From the IMG/VR virus record IMGVR_UViG_3300036790_000309, positions 1 through 34,937 of that record: a DNA stretch of 34,937 bases, one strand, 5' to 3'. Below the pieces are notes generated by a model that did not search any database, was not told the DNA's origin, and saw nothing but the letters and a program-made list of their open reading frames with translations. Position numbers and translations under genes: made by a program. This document shows positions 6,297-13,960 of the stretch, one piece after another. Origin of the DNA: a virus. Within the stretch, counting starts at the first letter, position 1. Each line of letters begins with the position of its first letter.

Positions 6297-6935
6297 ATGA
6301 ACCCGCGAACAGTCCTGCAAGAGCGCTATCCGCTGGCTGACTTCACGATCTATTTCCGTCATCTTGATGCTTGCCGGACATCCAAGAGCCTCAATACCCA
6401 CGACCACCACATCTGCCCAAAGGCACAGTTCCCAGAGTATAAGGACCTAGATAGCTTCCCTGAGAACAGCATCACGCTCACAATTGACGATCATTCCTTC
6501 GCCCATAAGCTGCTGGAAGCCGCGTGTGGAATCAAAGCTCCTTCAACGGCGTTGTTCGAAGCAACTGCTTGGACGCCTGAGCGCTGTGCCAGGCATTCAG
6601 AACTTCAGATAGCTGTTATGAATCGCCCTGAAGTCAAAGCTCGTAACTCTGCTGCTCAGAAGGTTGCTCAGACCCGACCTGAAGTCAAAGAGCGTGTTAC
6701 TGCTGCTTCGAGAGCAGCATTAACCTCTGAGACAAGATCAGCAGCAGCTAAGCAGTATTGGAATAGCCCAGAAGGGCGCTTGCTGAATGCAGCTACCCAG
6801 AAGCGGGCTAAGAATAGACCTGAGCAAATAAAGCGTGCTTCTCATGCTGCCAAGGCATATTGGAAGCGCCACAAAGCAGAGCTATTTCTCGCTGATGCCC
6901 TTATTGCTGAAGTAGCTGCTTTAGGTCTCGTCTAA
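6297..6935 (+). CDS. HNH homing-type endonuclease (copy 2) with helical DNA-binding repeats
   Basis: The product is 212 aa. I set the start at the second of two adjacent ATGs to match the paralogue's MNPR. Residues 1-80 repeat the HNH domain of copy 1 (THDHHICPKAQFPE, N in ENSITLTIDDHSFAHKLL). Residues 105-190 hold about four imperfect repeats of the form 'RPEVKaR.saA...a' (NRPEVKARNSAAQKVAQTRP, RSAAAKQYWNSPEGR), like the NUMOD-type helical modules of homing endonucleases. The HNH part was duplicated and then joined to a different targeting tail. It is the last gene before the packaging genes. Confidence 0.8.
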   Translation: MNPRTVLQERYPLADFTIYFRHLDACRTSKSLNTHDHHICPKAQFPEYKDLDSFPENSITLTIDDHSFAHKLLEAACGIKAPSTALFEATAWTPERCARHSELQIAVMNRPEVKARNSAAQKVAQTRPEVKERVTAASRAALTSETRSAAAKQYWNSPEGRLLNAATQKRAKNRPEQIKRASHAAKAYWKRHKAELFLADALIAEVAALGLV

Positions 6936-7176
6936 GCGCTCGGTTGCTGCTGGCTGCAAGCTCACAGATAGATTCACGATTCCATGCATAGGAACGACCC
7001 CCGCGGTGGCCTACCGCACCGACCTAACCTACACTCGCGCCGCACCTAATCTCCCAACGCATTGCCTCCTCAGACCGACGCATCCGGTTTTTGCACATAA
7101 CTCCACTTCGGCGGCCAGTCCCGGCCTCCTGACCTGACTGGTTTGGGACTTTTGAGCCGCTATAGAAGGAGTGCTC
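6936..7176. other. Non-coding gap before the terminase; cos candidate region
   Basis: No convincing gene lies in these 241 bp. There is a short hairpin GCGGT-GGCCT-ACCGC at 7003-7017 next to CCGCGG, and the TTGAGCCGCTATAG element at 7152-7165. Non-coding DNA just before the small terminase gene is where cos sites are often found, so this is the first place to look for the packaging site. Nothing in the sequence proves it. Confidence 0.3.
7149..7165 (+). promoter_or_regulatory. TTGAGCCGCTATA element 1 (small terminase)
   Basis: CTTTTGAGCCGCTATAG lies eleven bases before the ATG of the small terminase, with AAGGAG between. It shares GAGCCGCTATA with the copy at 16385 and close variants at 29688 and 29721. 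It is a candidate phage-specific promoter or regulatory site. Confidence 0.5.
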
Positions 7177-7611
7177 ATGCCGCAACCACGAAAACCAACT
7201 GCGATTCTTGATGCGGAAGGCGCATTCATTCGTCACCCGGAACGCGCTCGCGAAAGTGAACCAGAAACTAGCGATAAAAAGCCTCTCGGAGATGCGCCAG
7301 CATATTTGAGTGAGTTTCAGAAAGAGGTTTGGGCGGAAGTGAGCGCTCAAATGTTGCCTGGGGTTTGCTTTGAGTCAGATCGCATCGCTTTCGAGCTATT
7401 AGTGCGCCTGACTTGCAAGATGCGGACTGACACCATCAACCGCTCGGAAGTCTCATCGCTTATCGCGCTGCTTGGACGCTTCGCAATGAATCCGGCAGAT
7501 AGGTCAAAAGTGGCAGTTGAAAAGCCGAAAGAGTCCAAGCTCGATAAATTCCTGCGGCGCACTGCACCCGCCAATTCGATTCAGCAGCCCACGTCTGAGT
7601 TACCCAACTAA
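7177..7611 (+). CDS. terS: Terminase small subunit (P27-like)
   Basis: The 144-aa product has the phage terminase small-subunit layout. A disordered basic N-terminus is followed by helices GDAPAYLSEFQKEVWAEVSA, DRIAFELLVRLTCKMR and SLIALLGRFAMNPADRSKV, the last being the typical 'G..P.dR.kv' signature near the end. It recognises phage DNA and hands it to the large subunit. I chose ATG 7177: AAGGAG lies five bases before it, while GTG 7171 would overlap that site. The capsid gene comes between this and the large subunit, which is unusual. A truncated paralogue lies at 3974. Confidence 0.85.
   Translation: MPQPRKPTAILDAEGAFIRHPERARESEPETSDKKPLGDAPAYLSEFQKEVWAEVSAQMLPGVCFESDRIAFELLVRLTCKMRTDTINRSEVSSLIALLGRFAMNPADRSKVAVEKPKESKLDKFLRRTAPANSIQQPTSELPN
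7288..7428 (+). repeat. Terminase duplication, copy 2
   Basis: This is the partner of 4190-4330: 47 codons encoding 38 identical residues. It lies in the intact small terminase gene. Confidence 0.75.
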
Positions 7612-7620
7612 CTCCTGATT

Positions 7621-7641
7621 GGATTATTGAGCCACTAGTTG
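7621..7641 (+). promoter_or_regulatory. TTGAGCC element 2 (capsid), degenerate
   Basis: GGATTATTGAGCCACTAGTTG lies in the 114-bp gap between the small terminase and the capsid gene. It shares TTATTGAGCC with the copies at 11276 and 16385 but lacks the CTATA part. Confidence 0.4.
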
Positions 7642-7725
7642 AGGCTGCTTCCGATGAAGGGGCTCGCCTGACTGAATTCGTGTCCGCTGATCCGAAAACA
7701 GGGGCGCACAAGGAAAACAAATATC

Positions 7726-8982
7726 ATGGACAGCACCGTACTGAACAAACGCAAGAGCGAAATCCTTGACCAACAGGAACTCATGCTCAAGAAAGCGACC
7801 GAGTCCAAAGTGGCGTTGACTGCCACCGAGGAAGCGCAGTTCACCAACCTGACTGCGGAACTCGATCAGATCAACACCAACATCGCGCGCTTTTCTGCCA
7901 TCGGCAAAGGCCGCGGTGAAGTCGGCGCACCTCGCCAGTCTGCGGTCATCACTGCCAAGGAAGCTGCCAAGAAGTTCTATGCCATGGGCGGTTACCGCGC
8001 TGCGACCGAGTTGCAGCATGAATATGGTGACGCTTTTTGGAAAGCGCTGCGAAGCGGCAAGCACGGCTTTGAAGCCTTTGCTTTCCAGAATGCATCGCTG
8101 GGCGAAGGTGGAACGACCGCTGATGGTTCGGCTCTGGTGCCTGTGCAGACAGACCCCAGCATTCCGAACTTGGCAATCGAAGAGTGTTCTGCTCGCGGTT
8201 TGAGCAAGGTCATTACGACCGAGATGAACCTCAACTTGCCGTATCAGTCTGCCAAAGCGACTGCCGCAGTCAAAGCCGAGTCAAACAACTCCGGCACGAA
8301 CGCATTCGCAACCAACGTTCCTCAGTTCGCGACGACCGAGTTGCAAGCCTATGTGGTCGGCGATTCGATCTACGCTTCTTGGGAACTGTTGCAGGACAGC
8401 AAAGCCTGCGGGGATTTCTTGACGCAGGAACTTGCCCGCATCATCCGTGTTAAGGAAGAGAATCTCTTCGTCAACGGTTCTGGCTCCGGACAACCGCAGG
8501 GTTATCTGGGCAATGCAGCGACTGCGACGGGCGCAAGCATCTCTGGTGGCGCTGCCACTCTGGGAATCAACCCCATCATCGACACGATGGGCTCACTGAA
8601 TGCTGCGTACTACGGTGCTGCTTCTTGGCTCGTCAATCGTGCGGAATTCAATCGCCTGCTGAAAGCGCAAATTCAGGCGAACCAATTCCAAACGTTTGTG
8701 ACGTTCGATCCCAGCGGCAAAGCACGTCTGTTCGGTTATCCGGTTGCGTTCTCGGCTGAGATGCCGACCTACATCTCCTCGCCTTCTACTGAGGGTGCAT
8801 GGCTGTTTGGCGACTTCAACGCGTTCGCTGTAATCGGCGACCGTGGCGACAGCAACATTCGCATCAAGGTCCTCGACCAAGTTGCGGCTCTGAATGGACA
8901 GACGGTGATTCTCGGCTATCGCCGAACCGATCAGCGGGTTGTCCTGGCTGAAGCTGTAATGCAATTGAGCACAAATGGCTAA
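7726..8982 (+). CDS. Major capsid protein, HK97 fold
   Basis: The product is 418 aa. Residues 1-60 form the coiled-coil delta/scaffold-like region (EILDQQELMLKKATESKVAL). A conserved Phage_capsid domain follows: GGTTADGSALVPVQTDPSIP, then EESLFV-type helix EENLFVNGSGSGQPQGYLGN, the P-domain and the C-terminal DRGDSNIRIKVLD. The scaffold part is likely removed by the ClpP-type protease at 12992. An AAGGA precedes the ATG by eleven bases. A strong terminator follows, which would allow higher capsid expression as a separate transcript. Its place between the two terminase genes departs from the usual terS-terL-portal-protease-capsid order. Confidence 0.95.
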   Translation: MDSTVLNKRKSEILDQQELMLKKATESKVALTATEEAQFTNLTAELDQINTNIARFSAIGKGRGEVGAPRQSAVITAKEAAKKFYAMGGYRAATELQHEYGDAFWKALRSGKHGFEAFAFQNASLGEGGTTADGSALVPVQTDPSIPNLAIEECSARGLSKVITTEMNLNLPYQSAKATAAVKAESNNSGTNAFATNVPQFATTELQAYVVGDSIYASWELLQDSKACGDFLTQELARIIRVKEENLFVNGSGSGQPQGYLGNAATATGASISGGAATLGINPIIDTMGSLNAAYYGAASWLVNRAEFNRLLKAQIQANQFQTFVTFDPSGKARLFGYPVAFSAEMPTYISSPSTEGAWLFGDFNAFAVIGDRGDSNIRIKVLDQVAALNGQTVILGYRRTDQRVVLAEAVMQLSTNG

Positions 8983-9012
8983 CAGGTAACTCTCCTGCCT
9001 GTTGTCACAAGA

Positions 9013-9047
9013 GCCTCAAGCAAACCTGCTTGGGGCTTTTGCTCTTT
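9013..9047 (+). terminator. Rho-independent terminator after the capsid gene
   Basis: GCCTCAAGC (9013-9021) pairs with GCTTGGGGC (9028-9036) with one G-U pair around a six-base loop, followed by TTTTGCTCTTT. An AACAGG/CCTGTT inverted repeat lies just upstream. Confidence 0.85.
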
Positions 9048-9054
9048 GTAAGGG

Positions 9055-9093
9055 GCGTAACAGGTTTCAGGAACAGTAGGGAGAGTTACTTGA
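9055..9093 (+). promoter_or_regulatory. Shared leader motif (large terminase)
   Basis: GCGTAACAGG, a spacer, then ACAGTAGGGAGAG and the ATG at 9094. It belongs to the family with copies before 10876, 18256 and 22104, whose consensus is CGTAACAGG, about 10-12 bases, then ATAGTGGGGAGA. The GGGAGA end is the ribosome binding site. It follows the capsid terminator directly, so it may also contain the promoter. Confidence 0.6.
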
Positions 9094-10827
9094 ATGTTTC
9101 AGTTTGAACAGGACATCGAAGACATTGCTTCTGGAAAGATCATTGTCGGCCCGTGGATACGCAAAGCAATAGAACGGCATAAGCGCGACTTAGAGCATGC
9201 GCATGAGCGCGGCTTCTACTTTGATCCAGAAGAAGGACAGCGCGTCATTGACTTTATAGAGATGTTCTGCATTCCACCTGAGTCTGATGACTTGATGGTT
9301 TGCATGTGGTGGCAGCGCGTCATGCTGGGCATCACTTATGGCTGGCGACGCATTGCAGACCATACTCGGCGCTTCCGCCGTGTCTATCTTGAGATCGCCA
9401 AGAAAAATGGAAAAACCGCGCTGGCCGCGGCTCTAGTTCCGTTCCACCTTATTGCCGATGGTGAACAATCGGCGCGTGTGTTCATAGCCGCCACTACGGC
9501 CAAGCAAGCTGATACTTGCTTCAAGCAGGCCGCAGCGCTCTGCGCTCGCAGTCCAGAACTCAGGAGCGTAATTCATCAGGCAGGTAATGATCCGCACATC
9601 CTTGCCCTCTTCACCGATGACTTAGGCCGCGCCAGCAAGATGTCGCGTGAGGCCGGCTCAGAAGATGGCGCAATGGTTAGCTGCTCCATCTTAGATGAGC
9701 TTCACCGCTGGAAGAGTGGCTCTGGTCTTTACAGCATTCTCCGCTACGGTGGCCGTACCAAAAAGCAGCCGCTGATGATTGAAACAACCACCGCTGGTGC
9801 CTCTGCGGATGGAACTTCCCTTTGTTGGTTTGAGCGTGAGTACGGCACAAAGATTCTGGATGAGCACGTTGTTGATGATGAGTTCGCACCGTTCATCTTT
9901 TGCATGGCGGACAAAGACAACTGGAAAGACCCATCAAACTGGGTGAAGTCTAATCCGTCGCTAGGTGTTCTGTTCACCGAAGAACAACTTCTCAAAGAAT
10001 TCACTGAAGCTATTGGAAAGCCTACCTCACTTTCCGAGTTCAAGCGCTTTGCGCTGAACATTTGGTCCTCTGAGTCAGCGGACCCCGCGATCGAAATCGA
10101 GAAGTGGGATGCGTGTTGTGTTGAAGACATTGCTACGCATCCAGACCCCAAGCGCTTGAGGAAAGAAATGCTTGAACGCCTAAAGGGAAGGTTGTGTTTC
10201 GGTGGCATTGACTTGGCACCGAAGTTGGATACTTCGTCTTTAGTGTTGCTGTTTCCGCCGCTAACCTCCGCCGAGAAATGGTGCGCGCTTGAGTATTTTT
10301 GGTGCCCCGCTGACAACATCGCTGATCGCGTAAAACGTGATCGCGTTCCGTATGACGTGTGGCGCGATGACGGCTTTATCGTTCCGACCCCAGGCAATCT
10401 CACCGATGTTCGCTACATCGCAGACCAGATTGCCGACATAAATAAGCAATTCGACCTGAAAGAGGTTGCATACGACGACGCGTGGAGTTCAGAACTCATC
10501 CGCATGCTGGGCGAAGCAAAGTTTCCGATGGAGAAGTTCGTTCCGTTTCCGCAGTCACATCTCCGAATGAACCCGCCGTGTCAGGAATTGATGCGGAAAG
10601 TTCTCCGCCTAGAGTTTTCCCACACCCGCAACCCAGTAATGCGTTGGCAGATGAGCAACCTGCGCTGGAACACTCAATCCGGGACGAACTTCGTTAAGCC
10701 GTCGCGTGATCGAAAGCGAGAAAAGATAGACGGTCCCGCCTCACTCATCATGGCGCTTGCACGCGCTACCGCGCCCGAGAACCAAGTCAAAACTAAGAAA
10801 CCATTTTGGGTAGTCACTTCAGCCTAA
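9094..10827 (+). CDS. terL: Terminase large subunit
   Basis: The product (577 aa) is the packaging motor and genome-cutting enzyme. The ATPase half has a Walker A-type AKKNGKT at 102-108 and Walker B with catalytic acid ILDELH at 199-204. The nuclease half starts near residue 365 with FGGIDLAPKLDTSS (D373 as metal ligand) and continues with EVAYDDAWSSELI and DGPASLIMALA near the end. This is the layout of the Terminase_1 / HK97-like family, which mostly works with cos ends. It stands alone between the capsid terminator and a repeated leader. Confidence 0.95.
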   Translation: MFQFEQDIEDIASGKIIVGPWIRKAIERHKRDLEHAHERGFYFDPEEGQRVIDFIEMFCIPPESDDLMVCMWWQRVMLGITYGWRRIADHTRRFRRVYLEIAKKNGKTALAAALVPFHLIADGEQSARVFIAATTAKQADTCFKQAAALCARSPELRSVIHQAGNDPHILALFTDDLGRASKMSREAGSEDGAMVSCSILDELHRWKSGSGLYSILRYGGRTKKQPLMIETTTAGASADGTSLCWFEREYGTKILDEHVVDDEFAPFIFCMADKDNWKDPSNWVKSNPSLGVLFTEEQLLKEFTEAIGKPTSLSEFKRFALNIWSSESADPAIEIEKWDACCVEDIATHPDPKRLRKEMLERLKGRLCFGGIDLAPKLDTSSLVLLFPPLTSAEKWCALEYFWCPADNIADRVKRDRVPYDVWRDDGFIVPTPGNLTDVRYIADQIADINKQFDLKEVAYDDAWSSELIRMLGEAKFPMEKFVPFPQSHLRMNPPCQELMRKVLRLEFSHTRNPVMRWQMSNLRWNTQSGTNFVKPSRDRKREKIDGPASLIMALARATAPENQVKTKKPFWVVTSA

Positions 10828-10835
10828 GAACAGAG

Positions 10836-10875
10836 GTCGTAACAGGTCCCCAGAGATAGTGGGGAGACATTAGCC
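10836..10875 (+). promoter_or_regulatory. Shared leader motif (HTH gene before portal)
   Basis: GTCGTAACAGG, then CCAGAGATAGTGGGGAGAC, then the ATG at 10876. This copy shares TCGTAACAGG and CAGAGATAGTG exactly with the one at 22053. It can also form a small CCCC/GGGG hairpin that would cover the ribosome binding site. Confidence 0.65.
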
Positions 10876-11370
10876 ATGAGCAGAGCACGCAAAGTAGAGC
10901 ACAAAGCAGTTGAACAATACGCCCAGCAGCATCCTGAAGCAATCCAAACAGACATTGGGCGGTTGTTCGGTATCACGCAGGGGTCTGTAGGTCGGATTCT
11001 GCGTCGGGCTTCATTGACTAACACACATCGCGGAGTCCGCCGCAAAACAACGAAGCCGCCAAAAGGTACGCGGTTTGACCGCTTCGGAAGAGTATGCCCA
11101 GTGCAATCGCCAGACGTTCAGTATTTCTTCTGGGATCAATACCTGCAACAGCTAGGGTTCGGAGTATCGCGGGGTGAAAAGCTCGGGCGGCAACGCATTC
11201 TCTATGGCTACGACCCGCTCCAGCAAGCATTGCAGGATGAGAGCGCCACGCTGTTAGAAGAGGACGAGCCCGAAGGGGTTATTGAGCCACTTACTAGGGA
11301 GCATTCCATTGAACGCTACCTGCCTACAACGGTATCCGCGTCCGCTGATGACGGAGACACATGTCGTTAA
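10876..11370 (+). CDS. Helix-turn-helix protein between terminase and portal
   Basis: The product is 164 aa. Residues 12-46 (VEQYAQQHPEAIQTDIGRLF followed by GITQGSVGRILRR) form a clear helix-turn-helix. A basic linker follows (KTTKPPKGTRFDR), then an unrecognised domain (FFWDQYLQQLGFGVSRGEKL) and an acidic tail. It could regulate late genes or bind packaging DNA next to the terminase. The repeated leader precedes it. The stop lies inside the first codons of the portal gene (10-bp overlap), so the two are co-expressed. No family name can be given. Confidence 0.7.
   Translation: MSRARKVEHKAVEQYAQQHPEAIQTDIGRLFGITQGSVGRILRRASLTNTHRGVRRKTTKPPKGTRFDRFGRVCPVQSPDVQYFFWDQYLQQLGFGVSRGEKLGRQRILYGYDPLQQALQDESATLLEEDEPEGVIEPLTREHSIERYLPTTVSASADDGDTCR
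11276..11299 (+). promoter_or_regulatory. TTGAGCC element 3 (portal), degenerate, inside a gene
   Basis: GGTTATTGAGCCACTTACTA shares TTATTGAGCCACT with element 2. It lies in the 3' end of the HTH gene, about 85 bp before the portal start, where it encodes VIEPLT. Because it is coding here, the match could also reflect chance or a coding constraint. Confidence 0.3.
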
Positions 11371-12995
11371 TCTCGCTGAATCTAAATACCCCGCCATTTC
11401 ATACCTTCCAGAATAGTGGCGCGTCTACTATGGCAGCGCCCAGCGCCGATCTGGTGCAGTCCCTTCTCGGATTTCCGGCGGCTGCTGGCAAGCCTGTAAC
11501 TCGGGCAACAGCTATCCGCGTTGCCGCAGTTCTCTCGTCAGTCAAAGTGCTGGCAAATGACATCGCAAAGATGCCGCTGATTCTGCACGAAACCAAAGAC
11601 GTAGATGGGCACCAGCGACGGCAGCATGCCCTCAAGGATCCGCTCTATTCACTTTTGAAAGACATCCCAAACCGCTGGCAGACGAGCTATCAACTCCGCT
11701 GGTTTCTCGCGTCGCAGTTGATTATGAAAGGCGCTTGCTACTGTCAGAAGATCACCGATCAAAAGGGCGATGTCGTTGAACTCGTCCCACTGAACGCTTG
11801 GGGCATGGACATCAAGTGGGATTACAGCGGCGGTCCTAATCCGCAGCGTGACTTCCGAACTGGCAAAGCGGTGCCCGTCCTGTGCTGGCACTACATGGAC
11901 GGTCATTCAGTCGTTCAAAAGTTCTATCAAGATGACCTCTGGCACGTTACGTCACACAACATCGAAGGCATCGGCGTTGAAGGCGCCTCGATGATTGCGC
12001 TCGGCAAAGAAGCTATCAGTGTTCTGATCGCGGCAGAAGAGACGGCTGGGCGTCAGTTCGCTAACGGACTCGGCATGGGTGGGTTCATATCCTTTCCTGT
12101 TGATGGAGGACCGGACGAATCACAAGCGCAAAACGTCGTGGATCGTCTGAAGAAAGACTTCTCAGGTTCTCAGAATGCAGGAAAGTTCACGATTATTCCC
12201 CACGGCGGCAAGTGGGAAAAGATGACCTTCAACGCGCAAGAGTCGCAACTGCTTGAGTCACGCAAGTGGAATGAGGAAACGGTAGCGCGGATGTTTGGCG
12301 GCGCGCCGCTGGTAGTGAAGCTCGGGCTGGGAGCGCAGAACAGCACTTATGCATCCAGTTCCGCATTCCTCGGCGAGTATTTTCACACGTCACTCCTGCC
12401 TTACACGACTGCGATTGAGCAGTCGATTACGCGGGACCTGATTCAGAAAGAAGATCGCGGCACTAAGTACGCAAAGCATTTTGCGGATGTCATCCTGTAC
12501 GGCTCGCCGGATGACCGCGCCAAGACGAATGCTTCCCTCATTGCCTCTGGGCAGATGACGCTCAATGAAGCCCGTTCCACCGAAGATCGCGACTGGATAG
12601 AAGGCGGCGATGTTCTAGTTCTGGCTGCCAACTCTTGTTTGTTTGATCCAGCAACCCAGTCTTGGTTCATCCCAGGTCAGAAAGTTCCTGTAGATGCGCC
12701 AGATGGTGCTGCGGTTCCGAATGCGGCAGAAGAAGACGAGCCGGATGCTGACGGTGATGACGCACCAGATGCAAAGTCCGCAAAAGTGACAGCGCGGCTG
12801 GCAGCCATTGCGAATTCATTAGCTGAAAGATGTGAACGAAAGTTTGCAAAGTCTGGCGCTCTTGAACCGAAGTTCGTGGCTGAAGTGATGAGCGTTCCCC
12901 TAGAGGAAGCCCAAAGAGTTTGCAGCACCGTGTATTCCAACAAAGATGAAATGCGAGCTGCGCTTGTCGCTCTCGCCACAGGTGAAACGAAATGA
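11361..12995 (+). CDS. Portal protein, HK97 family
   Basis: The product (544 aa) forms the dodecameric ring at the DNA entry vertex. The Phage_portal domain spans about 40-420: IRVAAVLSSVKVLANDIAKM, LYSLLKDIPNRWQTSYQLRW and LESRKWNEETVARMFGGAPL are the typical blocks. Residues 450-475 are very acidic (EEDEPDADGDDAPDA), followed by a helical C-terminal extension. GGAG lies five bases before the ATG at 11361, which overlaps the preceding gene by 10 bp. The stop overlaps the protease start as ATGA. Confidence 0.95.
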   Translation: MSLISLNLNTPPFHTFQNSGASTMAAPSADLVQSLLGFPAAAGKPVTRATAIRVAAVLSSVKVLANDIAKMPLILHETKDVDGHQRRQHALKDPLYSLLKDIPNRWQTSYQLRWFLASQLIMKGACYCQKITDQKGDVVELVPLNAWGMDIKWDYSGGPNPQRDFRTGKAVPVLCWHYMDGHSVVQKFYQDDLWHVTSHNIEGIGVEGASMIALGKEAISVLIAAEETAGRQFANGLGMGGFISFPVDGGPDESQAQNVVDRLKKDFSGSQNAGKFTIIPHGGKWEKMTFNAQESQLLESRKWNEETVARMFGGAPLVVKLGLGAQNSTYASSSAFLGEYFHTSLLPYTTAIEQSITRDLIQKEDRGTKYAKHFADVILYGSPDDRAKTNASLIASGQMTLNEARSTEDRDWIEGGDVLVLAANSCLFDPATQSWFIPGQKVPVDAPDGAAVPNAAEEDEPDADGDDAPDAKSAKVTARLAAIANSLAERCERKFAKSGALEPKFVAEVMSVPLEEAQRVCSTVYSNKDEMRAALVALATGETK

Positions 12996-13960
12996 ACAAA
13001 AAAGTAAATTCCAAAGATCCACGTCGTTTTTTCAACGCCGCTCAAGCAGAGAGCGTGCTGACGCTCGAAGTCTATGACGTGATCGGCGCCGACTTTTTCG
13101 GCGACGGTATCACGGCGTCGGCAGTATCAGACGCGATTGCTCAGGCGGGCACCCACGACAGCATTTCGCTGCGGATCAACAGTCCGGGCGGAGATGCCTT
13201 TGAGGGGGTGGCCATATATAACGTTTTGAAGAACAACGCCAAGCCTGTAAACGTCTACGTTGACGGCCTCGCCGCGTCTGCTGCCAGCATTGTTGCTATG
13301 GCTGGTGACACGATCTGCATGGGAACTGGCGCAATGATGATGATTCACCCCGCCCAAGGGTGCGCAATGGGTGACGCCAAAGCGGTGCGAGAGTTTGCAG
13401 ACACGCTCGATCAGGTCAGCGCATCTATCGCCGACATTTACGTCGAGCGCACCAAGAACAGCAAAAAGTCTGTCACGGACATGATGAACGCTGAAACTTG
13501 GATGTCTGCAAAGGAAGCGGTCAAGAACGGCTTCGCAACTTCAGTTGCTGACACCTCAAAAATGGTCAGCAATGCCTTCGACCTCAGCCAGTTCAAGAAT
13601 GTTCCGGTTGAGTTGAAGAATCAGGCAAAAACTAAAGAGGTTGACGGTGAGCACCTCACCGCCGGTGACTTCGTTTACGTCGGTAACGCGGACGACACCA
13701 GCACTTGGTCTCTCCCCTGGCATTTCTCGTCTGATGAAAAAACGAAGAGCCATCTGCGCGATGCGCTGGCTCGCTTCGATCAGGATGAGGTTATCCCTGC
13801 CTCGCACAAAGATGAGGCGTATGCGAAGCTGCTCCGCCTCTGTGGAGAGTATGGGATTGAAGTATCGCAGCGCGGCAAGGCGAAGAACGAAGCGCCCAGT
13901 TTTGATGCTGCCGCTCATGATATTCGCATGAAGCAGATTCAGATCGCGAGACGCAAATAA
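12992..13960 (+). CDS. ClpP-type prohead protease fused to an extra C-terminal domain
   Basis: The product is 322 aa. Residues 20-190 are a ClpP/S14 serine peptidase: SPGGDAFEGVAIYNVL, the nucleophile Ser96 in GLAASAAS, His119 in MMIHPAQG, and an acidic residue near 168 in AETWMSAKEAVKNGFA. It should process the capsid scaffold region during prohead maturation. Residues 219-292 form a second module, LTAGDFVYVGNADDTSTWSL followed by HLRDALARFDQDEVIPASHK and LRLCGEYGIEV. This resembles the small 'DDpSTWkLP...H...AlaRf...p' domain (DUF6582-like) found in other phage structural proteins. Fusion of the two is uncommon in my experience. Starts and stops overlap both neighbours. Confidence 0.9.
   Translation: MNKKVNSKDPRRFFNAAQAESVLTLEVYDVIGADFFGDGITASAVSDAIAQAGTHDSISLRINSPGGDAFEGVAIYNVLKNNAKPVNVYVDGLAASAASIVAMAGDTICMGTGAMMMIHPAQGCAMGDAKAVREFADTLDQVSASIADIYVERTKNSKKSVTDMMNAETWMSAKEAVKNGFATSVADTSKMVSNAFDLSQFKNVPVELKNQAKTKEVDGEHLTAGDFVYVGNADDTSTWSLPWHFSSDEKTKSHLRDALARFDQDEVIPASHKDEAYAKLLRLCGEYGIEVSQRGKAKNEAPSFDAAAHDIRMKQIQIARRK

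Noticed and set aside
7621-7725. Readable peptide (VEAASDEGARLTEFVSADPK) in the gap before the capsid gene
   Set aside because: There is no start codon with a ribosome binding site, and it runs out of frame into the capsid gene; at most a remnant.
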